Of a stretch of 64,000 nt of DNA, positions 58,101-64,000 are shown piece after piece. Under the pieces are notes generated by a model. It was not told the origin of the DNA. It ran no database searches and was given only the letters and a program-made list of their open reading frames with translations. The stretch comes from an uncultured Actinomycetes bacterium. Its GTDB lineage: Bacteria > Actinomycetota > Acidimicrobiia > Acidimicrobiales > Microtrichaceae. Both the position numbers and the translations under genes were made by a program. The stretch spans positions 1 through 64,000 of the forward strand of contig CAINRS010000125.1 in the NCBI GenBank assembly GCA_903852755.1. The letters are read 5' to 3'. Within the stretch, counting starts at the first letter, position 1. Every line of letters begins with the position of its first letter.

Positions 58101-58639
58101 CCCCGGTGCTCGACCTGGTACTCGCGTCGGTAGCCGGCCGACACCAGGTCGGCGACGAGCTGCTCACGGTCGATCGTCGCCCCGACCCGCACGACCACCG
58201 GCTCGGCCGCCTCGACGTGCGGTCCGAGACGCTGCACCAGCGACCGGGCGGACGCCACCACGACCCGGAGCGCGGGGTCACCGGTCCGGAGGCGCCACAT
58301 CGTCCGGAGCCGCCGTCCCATCGTCTCGACCGAGGGACTGATCCGCTCGAAGGGCAGGGTCTCCCAGGCGGGGAACAGCTCGACGGCGTCCTCGCCCAGG
58401 AAGGGCACCAGGTCGCCGGCGAGCAGCTCGGCCTCGTCCACGCCGGGCAGGGCCAGCACCAGCGGGGTCCTGCCGCCGTGCGCCACCCAGCCGGCGACGA
58501 CCGGAGCGGTGGCCACGCCGGGGAGCACCAGGTGGCCCGGCGGCGGAGGATGAGCCTCGGCCACCCGGTCGAGCAGTACGGCCAGCGGCGGACGCGCCGA
58601 CCGCGATCGGGGCGCCGCCGAGGGCCCCTCAGTCGCCAT
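55163..58639 (-). CDS. mfd: Transcription-repair coupling factor Mfd
   Basis: A 1158-aa translocase that removes stalled RNA polymerase and recruits UvrA. The N-terminal UvrB-like part has LPFERISPSVETMGRRL and YQVEHRGEIAVRGSIVDVFP; the RNA-polymerase-interaction domain has GSYVVHEHHGVARFAGMV. The helicase motor shows Walker A CGDVGFGKTEVAVRA, DEEQRFG as motif II and the TRG-type region (GRVGRAGQRAYAYL). The C-terminal TRCF domain ends the protein. ATG 58639 overlaps the pth stop by 11 nt and is preferred over the longer frame, which lies in pth. Confidence 0.97.
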   Translation of the reverse strand: MATEGPSAAPRSRSARPPLAVLLDRVAEAHPPPPGHLVLPGVATAPVVAGWVAHGGRTPLVLALPGVDEAELLAGDLVPFLGEDAVELFPAWETLPFERISPSVETMGRRLRTMWRLRTGDPALRVVVASARSLVQRLGPHVEAAEPVVVRVGATIDREQLVADLVSAGYRREYQVEHRGEIAVRGSIVDVFPSTDDVPVRIDLWGDEVDRLCEFSVGDQRSAGPVDEVRIFGARELTGTDEVRARAAELVGRAPWGREHWERLAEGSVFEGMEAWLPWLVADEHVLVDLLGDRAEVVVVDPGRFRNRAEAVHADEVDLAASLARTWGLGDDAEVPRLTLDVDRVLERSGAAVRTVTTLASGPDEPVVATDAWAAVSGDGAALVTQLRRLLDAGTTVVATADSEGTLARVRSVLGTAGFELGSPDEVPASPGRIATVVAAIDRGCVLPGASVALLAETDLTGRRRSRRPAARARRDAQHVFESLEVGSYVVHEHHGVARFAGMVRRAVGGVERDYLLLEYRGEDRLYVPSDQIDAVRLHSGGEAPALHRMGGADFARTKAKVRAAVAQIAQELVVLYQQRLHTPGHAYAEDTPWQREVEQAFPYQETPDQLRAIAEVKADMESPVPMDRLVCGDVGFGKTEVAVRAVFKAVADGRQAAVLVPTTLLAQQHHQTFSERLAGHPVRVEMLSRFLSDAEARGVVEGLASGDVDVVIGTHRLLSADVRFADLGLLVVDEEQRFGVSAKESIKQLRTSVDVLTLTATPIPRTLEMSLTGIRDLSLLETPPAARQPILTYVGPYDDRAVAEAIRRELLREGQVFYVHNRVRDIEEHAAGIRQLVPEARVAVAHGQMDETTLESVVTEFWEGRYDVLVCTTIIESGIDMPTVNTLVVERADLLGLGQLHQLRGRVGRAGQRAYAYLFHPPDLVLSEEADERLRTIGETTELGSGFRIAMRDLEIRGAGNLLGTGQSGHVASVGYDLYCQMVTEAIAELNGEVPPEAVEVTVEVPVPAFIPEDYIGREDLRLDAYRRLAALTDPDEVDRIRAEWLDRFGPVPDPARELLGVARLRGLCVRYGVQELVVSRAPALSGPPLVARLAPVDLPHSRQVRLERTHRGARYKEDQRELLLPVTGGDGLVERLVDAVQELLAPPAPGTGTAPQ

Positions 58640-59216
58640 GGAACTGCCGCATCGCCGAGTCGACGCCGTCGACCGCCACGGCCTCGACCGCATCGGCGGC
58701 CCGGGCGACGGCGTCGTCGAGCACTCGGCGCTGGCTCCCCGAGACACGGGACAGCACCCAGTCCGCACCCCGTTCCGGTCCACCCGGCGGCTTGCCCACG
58801 CCGACACGCAGGCGCAGGTGGTCGGGAGTGCGCAGGTGCGAGTGGACCGACCGGAGCCCGTTGTGGCCGGCGTGGCCACCGCCCACCTTGAGCTTGATGC
58901 GACCCGGCTCGAGGTCGAGCTCGTCGTGCACGACGAGCACCCCGGACGGGTCCAGAGCGTGACGGCGGACGAGCGCCGCGACCGCCACACCCGAGTCGTT
59001 CATCCACGTGGTCGGAACGGCGAGCACGACCACCCGTCCGCCGATCCGCACGGTGGCCGTCGACGCCGAGACTTTGCCGTCCCGCTTGAGTCGGACGCCG
59101 TGCCGGTCGGCGAGCAGCTCGACGACCTCGGCCCCGACGTTGTGGCGGGTGCGCGCGTACTCCTCACCCGGGTTGCCCAGTCCGACGACGAGCAGGTCGC
59201 AGGACGAGCCTGCCAA
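58629..59216 (-). CDS. pth: Peptidyl-tRNA hydrolase
   Basis: A 195-aa enzyme that frees tRNA from stalled peptidyl-tRNA. It has VVGLGNPGEEYARTRHNVGA (catalytic His), VVVLAVPTTWMNDSGVAV, LVVHDELDLEPGRIKLKVGG and the substrate stretch GGHAGHNGLRSV. The start appears to be TTG 59216, two bases after the rplY stop, so it should be translated by coupling with rplY. It is followed by mfd with an 11-nt overlap. Confidence 0.96.
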   Translation of the reverse strand: MAGSSCDLLVVGLGNPGEEYARTRHNVGAEVVELLADRHGVRLKRDGKVSASTATVRIGGRVVVLAVPTTWMNDSGVAVAALVRRHALDPSGVLVVHDELDLEPGRIKLKVGGGHAGHNGLRSVHSHLRTPDHLRLRVGVGKPPGGPERGADWVLSRVSGSQRRVLDDAVARAADAVEAVAVDGVDSAMRQFHGD

Positions 59217-59218
59217 CG

Positions 59219-59881
59219 TCAGTCGTCCGAGGAGTCGCCGCCGGTGTCCCCACCGGCGTCGCCACCGTCCGCATCGGACGGCGCATCGGCGGCGCCCGCC
59301 TCGCCGCGGGCCGTCACGGCGGCCCGGGTGAGCTGTGCGGTCACGACCGCCTGCTGGGCCGGGCTGCGGCTCTCCACCCCGTCGGGCAGCTGCAGGTCGG
59401 CGACCAGGATCGAGGAGTCCTCGAGGGTCATCCCCGAGATGTCGCAGTCGATGGAGTCCGGGATCGAGTCGGGGCGCACGAGCACCTTGAGCACGGTGAT
59501 CCGCTGCTCGGTCATGCCGCCGTTGGTCGTGACCTGCTTCGCCTCACCGACGAGTCGGATGGGCACCTCGACCTCGATCGGGGCGTTCGGATCCACCTTG
59601 AGGAAGTCGACGTGGAGCACGTCCCGCCGCACGGGGTGGCGCTGCAGTTCACGGACCACCGTCAGGAAGGACTCACCGTCGACCTCGAGCGTGATCAGCG
59701 CGTTGAGCCCGGCGTCGGTGGTGAGCGCCCGACGCAGGTCCGCGCGATCGACGGTCAGCGCCGTGGCGGCGCCACCCGAGCCGTAGACCACACCGGGGAT
59801 GCGACCCTCGGCCCGGACACGCCGGGACGGACCGGTGCCGAGCGGACGGCCGGTGGATGCGGTGAGGGTGACCTCGGACAT
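59219..59881 (-). CDS. rplY: Ribosomal protein bL25 (Ctc form)
   Basis: A 220-aa 5S-rRNA-binding protein of the general-stress Ctc type, with the L25 domain (SRRVRAEGRIPGVVYG, RELQRHPVRRDVLHVDF) and a C-terminal TL5 domain (EVPIRLVGEAKQV, DCDISGMTLEDSSILVADL). The last 40 residues form an Ala/Asp/Gly-rich acidic tail (GGDAGGDTGGDSSDD), common in actinobacteria. ATG 59881 follows AGGAG at 9 nt. The order prs-rplY-pth is conserved. Confidence 0.97.
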   Translation of the reverse strand: MSEVTLTASTGRPLGTGPSRRVRAEGRIPGVVYGSGGAATALTVDRADLRRALTTDAGLNALITLEVDGESFLTVVRELQRHPVRRDVLHVDFLKVDPNAPIEVEVPIRLVGEAKQVTTNGGMTEQRITVLKVLVRPDSIPDSIDCDISGMTLEDSSILVADLQLPDGVESRSPAQQAVVTAQLTRAAVTARGEAGAADAPSDADGGDAGGDTGGDSSDD

Positions 59882-59987
59882 GCTGGTGCTCCTGGGTCGG
59901 CGACGGGTGTCGCCCGGACGGGCAGCCGGGAACTGTACCGGTCACACCACCGCCGGTGCCAACGCACCCGGATGGCGGACCGGGAGC

Positions 59988-60971
59988 TCAGTGCTGGTTC
60001 TGGCCGTCGAAGATCTCCGACACCGAGGTGTCCTCGAACACGGCGTCGATGGCGTCGGCGATGATCCGGGCGGCGGAGAGCACCTCGATCTTGTCGATGC
60101 GCTTCTCCTCGGGCAGCGGGAGCGTGTTGGTGATCACGACCTTCTCGAGGGCCGAGTTCTTGAGGCGGTCGATGGCCGGCCCCGAGAAGACGCCGTGGGT
60201 GGCGGCGCAGTACACCGACGAGGCGCCCTTCTCGGCGAGCTGGTCGGCGGCGGCGCAGATGGTGCCTGCCGTGTCGATCATGTCGTCGATCAGCACGCAG
60301 GTGCGGCCCTCGACCTCGCCGACGACGTCCTTGGCCTCGACCTGGTTCTTCACGCCCTTGACGCGACGCTTGTGCACGATGGCCAGATCGGCGTGGAGTG
60401 CGTTGGCGTAGCGCTCGGCGACCTTGACGCGGCCGGCGTCCGGTGAGACGACCACCAGGTCCTCACCCAGGTTGGACGCCATCCAGTCGACCAGCACCGG
60501 CATGGCCGTCAGGTGGTCGACCGGGCCGTCGAAGAACCCCTGGATCTGGCCGCTGTGGAGGTCCACCGACACGATCCGCTTGGCGCCCGCCACCTCGAAC
60601 ATGTTGGCGAGGAGCTTCGCCGTGATGGGCTCCCGCCCCTCGGCCTTCCGGTCCTGGCGGCCGTAGCCGTAGAACGGCGCCACGACGGTGATGCGCTTGG
60701 CCGACGCCCGTTTCGCTGCGTCCACCATGATGAGCTGCTCCATGATGGCGTCGTTGACCGACATGTCGTCGGTCGACGCGTGGCTCTGGAAGATGAACAG
60801 GTCCGCACCGCGGATCGAGTCGCCGTAGCGGCAGTGCAGCTCGCCGTTGGCGAACTCGGCGATCTGCACCTCGCTCAGCGGCACGCCCAGGTGCGCTCCG
60901 ACCTCGTCGGCCAGCGCGGCGTTGGCCCGGCCGGTCACGATGGTGAGCCGCTTCTTGGTGACCAGTTCCAC
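59988..60971 (-). CDS. prs: Ribose-phosphate pyrophosphokinase
   Basis: A 327-aa class I PRPP synthase making phosphoribosyl pyrophosphate from ribose-5-phosphate and ATP. The sequence has FANGELHCRYGDSIRGADLF, the flexible loop YGYGRQDRKAEGREPITAKL, VDLHSGQIQGFF and the PRPP-binding motif VLIDDMIDTAGTI. GTG 60971 follows GGGAGG at about 11 nt and lies 25 bp after glmU. Confidence 0.97.
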   Translation of the reverse strand: MELVTKKRLTIVTGRANAALADEVGAHLGVPLSEVQIAEFANGELHCRYGDSIRGADLFIFQSHASTDDMSVNDAIMEQLIMVDAAKRASAKRITVVAPFYGYGRQDRKAEGREPITAKLLANMFEVAGAKRIVSVDLHSGQIQGFFDGPVDHLTAMPVLVDWMASNLGEDLVVVSPDAGRVKVAERYANALHADLAIVHKRRVKGVKNQVEAKDVVGEVEGRTCVLIDDMIDTAGTICAAADQLAEKGASSVYCAATHGVFSGPAIDRLKNSALEKVVITNTLPLPEEKRIDKIEVLSAARIIADAIDAVFEDTSVSEIFDGQNQH

Positions 60972-60996
60972 GAGTGCGGGCCTCCCTGTCAGGCGA

Positions 60997-62109
60997 TCAG
61001 CCGGTCTGGTCCGCAGTGTAGAAGGCGCCGGTCGTCACGTCGTCACCGACTTCCGCACCCGGTCCCAAGGAGGCGAAGGGGCCGACCACCGCCCGGTCGC
61101 CGATCCGGGCGGACCGTCCGGTCGTCTGCTCCACGACCGCCTCGACACCGACGGTGGTGTCCACGAGCCGGGTCCACGGTCCGAGTTCGCTGCCGTCGCC
61201 GACCACCGTCGCCCCTTGGAGGATCACCCCCGGGAACAGGGTGACGTCCCGGCCGATCCGCACGGTCGTGTCGACGTAGACCGCCGACGGGTCGACGATC
61301 GTCACCCCCTGGGCGAGCAGCTCGGCGTTGGTGCGGCGCCGCAGCTCGGCCTCGGCCCGCGACAGCTGGCTCCGGTCGTTGACCCCCTGGGTCTCCTCGG
61401 GGTCGTCGGCGACCCGGGCCTCGACCGGGTGGCCGGCCGCCACCAGCACCCCCACGACGTCGGTCAGGTAGTACTCACCCTGGGCGTTGTCCGGTTGGAT
61501 GCGGCGCAGCGCAGGTGCCAGCAGGCTCCGCCGGAAGCAGTAGATCGAGGTGTTGACCTCGTCGATCCGTCGCTCCTCCGGATCTGCGTCCCGGTGCTCG
61601 ACGATCCGGGACACCCGGCCGCTGCCGTCGCGCACGACCCGTCCGTAGCCCGTCGGATCGTCGACCTGTGCGGTCAGGACCGTGGCGGCGGCACCGCTGT
61701 CCCGGTGTCGTTCGACGAGCGCCTCGATGGTCCCCGACCGCAGGAGCGGGGTGTCCCCCGGGAGCACCAGCACGTCGCCGTCGTCAGCGCCGTCGGCGGC
61801 CGGGTCGTCGGGGAGTCCGACGAGCCCGACGAGCGCCGCGTCGGCCGTGCCCCGCTGGACACGCTGCTCGACGAACTCGAGCCGCAGGTCGTGCTGTTGC
61901 TCCTGCATCTTCTTGGTGACCCACTCGCCCTTGTGCCCGACGACGACGGCCACGCAGTCCACGCCGCTCGTCCCGAGCGCCTCGAGGACGTAGGTGAGCA
62001 TCGGCCGCCCGCAGAGACGGTGGAGTGGCTTGGGTCGCTCGGAACGCATGCGGCTGCCCTCGCCGGCGGCGAGGACGATGGCGGAGAGGGGGACGGGAGG
62101 GCGGTTCAT
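60997..62109 (-). CDS. glmU: GlmU-type UDP-GlcNAc pyrophosphorylase, C-terminally truncated
   Basis: A 370-aa protein; full-length GlmU has about 460-490. The uridyltransferase domain is intact: LAAGEGSRMRSERPKPLHRL, GTADAALVGL, VLPGDTPLL, GYGRVVRD, EVNTSIYCF and the arm helix VNDRSQLSRAEAELRRR. The left-handed beta-helix stops after about four turns (VGPFASLGPGAEVGDDV), and the acetyltransferase residues downstream are missing; the Arg of F-A-R-L-R-P-G is Gly. It may perform only the uridylyl transfer to GlcNAc-1-phosphate. ATG 62109 lies one base after the tRNA-Gln discriminator. Confidence 0.9.
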   Translation of the reverse strand: MNRPPVPLSAIVLAAGEGSRMRSERPKPLHRLCGRPMLTYVLEALGTSGVDCVAVVVGHKGEWVTKKMQEQQHDLRLEFVEQRVQRGTADAALVGLVGLPDDPAADGADDGDVLVLPGDTPLLRSGTIEALVERHRDSGAAATVLTAQVDDPTGYGRVVRDGSGRVSRIVEHRDADPEERRIDEVNTSIYCFRRSLLAPALRRIQPDNAQGEYYLTDVVGVLVAAGHPVEARVADDPEETQGVNDRSQLSRAEAELRRRTNAELLAQGVTIVDPSAVYVDTTVRIGRDVTLFPGVILQGATVVGDGSELGPWTRLVDTTVGVEAVVEQTTGRSARIGDRAVVGPFASLGPGAEVGDDVTTGAFYTADQTG

Positions 62110-62110
62110 G

Positions 62111-62182
62111 CTGGCGGGGCAGGATTCGAACCTGCATCTTCCTGATCCAAAGTCAGGCGTTCTGCCGTTGAACTACCCGCCA
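62111..62182 (-). tRNA. tRNA-Gln (anticodon UUG)
   Basis: On the minus strand, acceptor stem TGGCGGG/CCCGCCA with discriminator G, 72 nt. Anticodon stem CCTGA/TCAGG encloses loop CTTTGGA, anticodon TTG. T-loop GTTCGAATC. CCA is not encoded: the bases after the discriminator are C and then the ATG of glmU. tRNA-Gln before glmU and prs is a known actinobacterial order. Confidence 0.96.
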
Positions 62183-62251
62183 CGGCGGCCGGCCACACGG
62201 TAGTTCCTCCGGCGCTCGTCGCAGCGGGAGCGTCGTCCCGGAGCAGGTCGG

Positions 62252-63988
62252 TCAGCGACGGCGGCCGAACAGCGTCGGGATCGTGCGCAGGCCGATCAGC
62301 AGGTCACGCCAGAAGGACCAGTTCTCGATGTAGCGATTGTCGAGCCGCACCCGCCGCTCGATGCTGGTGTCACCCCAGTAACCGTTGACCTGCGCCCACC
62401 CGGTGATGCCGACCGGCACCCGGTGACGGAAGTGGTACTCGTCGATCTCGTCGCTGAACTGTTCGACGAAGTGCGGGCGCTCGGGCCGTGGTCCGACGAG
62501 CGACATCTCGCCACGCAGGACGTTGAAGAGCTGGGGCAGTTCGTCGAGGTGCGAGGGACGGAGCACCTTGCCCGCCCAGGTCACCCGGTCGTCGTCGTCG
62601 ACCGACCAGGTGGTGTTCGAGTCGTCGTTCACCCGCAGGGTCCGGAACTTGAGGATCTGGAACGGGCGCCCGCCGATCCCGATGCGCTCCTGGCTGAAGA
62701 ACACCGGCCCCCGACTGGAGAGCTTCACCGCCGCGGCGCAGGCGAGCATGATCGGTGCCGTGAGCACGACGAGGATGACCGAGACGATCAGGTCGAACGC
62801 CCGCTTGGCAGGCCACGACCGGGCGGTCGCCCCCGGCTGGCGGAGCGGGATCAACGGGAGCCCGTCGACCTCGTGCCCCACGTCGTCGTGGCTGATGCCG
62901 AGCTCGAACATGCGGGGCACGACGTAGAACTGCACCTGGTCGTCGTCGCAGCGGCGGATCACGTGCACGAGGTCAGGGTCCTCGGCGGACCCGAACGCCA
63001 GGACGACGTGGCGGACGCCGGTGCGTCGCAGCAGCTCGGGCAGGTTGCGGGGGCGGCCGACCAGAGGCAGCGGCAACAGGTCGTCGTCGAACCCGTCCAC
63101 GAACCCGCACGGCACCAGTCCGGCCTGCGGGTTCTCGGTGAGGACGTCGGCGACCTCGAGTCCGACCACTCCGGACCCCACGATGAGCGTGTCCTCGAGG
63201 TCGTAGCCCCGGCGGCGGGCCGACACCGACAGCCGGTAGCTCAGCAGCCGACCGAGCATCACGATCGGGAACGTGATGGCGACGATCTGCACGATCGCCA
63301 CCAGGTCCACGAACCGCTGCGAATTGGACAGATCGGAGTAGCGGACGACGGTGAACAAGAGCGTGGTGACGATCGGGGCCAGCGAGAGCCGGGTGAGCGT
63401 CGAGACGAGCCCCTCGCCCGGGGTGATGAGCTGGCGGCGGCGGCGGTGGGTCGGCCACAGCAGCAGCGTCCCGACGACGACGAACAGGGCCACCACACGG
63501 GTCGAGACCAGGTCCGGGCGGACGAACTCGACGACCAGGAAGGGGGCGGCGAGTGCCACTGCGTCGAGCAGGTGGCCGAGGATGCGGAGGTTCCAGCCGA
63601 CCGCCCGGCGTTCCTGCTGCGGAATCGTCCGGAGCGGCTGGTTCAGGACCACCGGCTCGTGGCTGCTGCGGTCCTCGGGGCCGGTGCGACCGGACGGTGC
63701 GGCGGTGTCCGGCGCACGCAGGTCGATCACCGTCGCCCCTGCATCCCGGGACCGTCGCTCGGCCCGTCGGCGCGAGGTCCCGGTCAGGGCCTCGGACGGG
63801 TTGGCCGGCGGACTGTCCACCGCGGCGTCACGCCGGGCCCTCGTCCCTCCGTCCTGGCTCAGCACGCCTGTGCCTCCGTCGTCGCCGCTGCCACGGTCGT
63901 TCCCGTCGTCCCCACCATCTGTTCCCCCTGTCGAGCGCCCGCTCCCCGCTGCGAACCGCCCTCGTGGTTCAGGGTAGGCACCGGGCAT
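62252..63988 (-). CDS. Polyprenyl glycosylphosphotransferase (WbaP/CpsE-like)
   Basis: A 578-aa membrane enzyme that starts exopolysaccharide repeat synthesis by placing a sugar-1-phosphate on undecaprenyl phosphate. About 130 polar, Gly/Asp/Arg-rich residues are followed by four to five hydrophobic segments, a CoA-binding_3-like domain (TLIVGSGVVGLEVADVL) and the catalytic sugar-transferase domain: KRAFDLIVSVILVVLTAPIM, FFSQERIGIGGRPFQILKF, HLDELPQLFNVLRGEMSLVG (catalytic Asp-Glu) and ENWSFWRDLLIGLRTI. ATG 63988 is preceded directly by GAGGAGGG. Confidence 0.93.
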   Translation of the reverse strand: MPGAYPEPRGRFAAGSGRSTGGTDGGDDGNDRGSGDDGGTGVLSQDGGTRARRDAAVDSPPANPSEALTGTSRRRAERRSRDAGATVIDLRAPDTAAPSGRTGPEDRSSHEPVVLNQPLRTIPQQERRAVGWNLRILGHLLDAVALAAPFLVVEFVRPDLVSTRVVALFVVVGTLLLWPTHRRRRQLITPGEGLVSTLTRLSLAPIVTTLLFTVVRYSDLSNSQRFVDLVAIVQIVAITFPIVMLGRLLSYRLSVSARRRGYDLEDTLIVGSGVVGLEVADVLTENPQAGLVPCGFVDGFDDDLLPLPLVGRPRNLPELLRRTGVRHVVLAFGSAEDPDLVHVIRRCDDDQVQFYVVPRMFELGISHDDVGHEVDGLPLIPLRQPGATARSWPAKRAFDLIVSVILVVLTAPIMLACAAAVKLSSRGPVFFSQERIGIGGRPFQILKFRTLRVNDDSNTTWSVDDDDRVTWAGKVLRPSHLDELPQLFNVLRGEMSLVGPRPERPHFVEQFSDEIDEYHFRHRVPVGITGWAQVNGYWGDTSIERRVRLDNRYIENWSFWRDLLIGLRTIPTLFGRRR

Positions 63989-64000
63989 CCCTCCTCACAA

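Noticed and set aside
55154-58891. 1245-codon open frame on the plus strand opposite mfd
   Set aside because: Shadow of a GC-rich gene: composition is Asp/Gly/His/Arg-rich without motifs, while the minus strand encodes a complete Mfd.

Overview
The window is very GC-rich, densely packed chromosomal DNA from an actinobacterium. GTG starts are common, and one of several transcripts appears to begin directly at the start codon. Gene order between 42.4 and 62.2 kb (glmU, prs, rplY, pth, mfd, lipoprotein, mazG, eno, divIC, DUF501, ppx) matches the conserved actinobacterial housekeeping block known from Mycobacterium tuberculosis (Rv1014c-Rv1026). Ergothioneine genes, an OxyR-AhpCF system and F420/FMN luciferase-like enzymes fit the same phylum. 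Protein flavour and the leaderless starts suggest Acidimicrobiia, but that is inference. No insertion sequence, prophage, CRISPR array or rRNA was seen.

Layout. 0-3 kb: a truncated MFS transporter diverging from a two-gene ergothioneine operon (egtB-egtD) across four 27-bp repeats. 2.9-5 kb: thioesterase, hemolysin III-type membrane protein, small membrane protein. 5-8.3 kb: peroxide defence, ahpC, ahpF and oxyR, with a perfect palindrome upstream of ahpC. 8.6-11.3 kb: acyl-CoA ligase and a luciferase-like oxidoreductase. 11.3-31 kb: a large agmatine/polyamine uptake and catabolism island. 31-37.5 kb: alpha/beta hydrolase, tRNA-Leu(UAA), small hypotheticals, an SsuD-like monooxygenase, a glutamine amidotransferase and an MFS transporter. 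37.6-42.4 kb: acyltransferase/epimerase pair, glycosyltransferase, enoyl-CoA hydratase-like protein, GNAT acetyltransferase. 42.4-62.2 kb: the housekeeping block, with a three-gene ABC exporter inserted between divIC and DUF501, and an acyltransferase, a P450 and inositol-phosphate synthase between eno and mazG. 62.1-64 kb: tRNA-Gln and a polyprenyl glycosylphosphotransferase.

How the polyamine island should work (inference from families). A potADBC transporter, sharing its operon with alanine dehydrogenase and an Lrp-type regulator, imports polyamines. The divergent operon has an aldehyde dehydrogenase, a HemL-like aminotransferase, agmatine deiminase and N-carbamoylputrescine amidase, giving agmatine to putrescine to aminobutyraldehyde to GABA. 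Two PuuB/glycine-oxidase-like FAD enzymes, a further omega-aminotransferase and three aldehyde dehydrogenases, one of the CoA-acylating methylmalonate-semialdehyde type, could take products to succinate and acetyl-CoA. Alanine dehydrogenase could recycle alanine made by pyruvate-dependent transaminases. The divergent control region carries a 13-codon reading frame with a strong ribosome site whose stop overlaps the potA start (GTGA), a small palindrome around that ribosome site, and two direct repeats.

Architectural habits seen throughout: many 4-nt GTGA/ATGA stop/start overlaps, at least 14 starts preceded at 6-8 nt by a (T/C)AnnnT hexamer, and five convergent gene pairs whose ends overlap.
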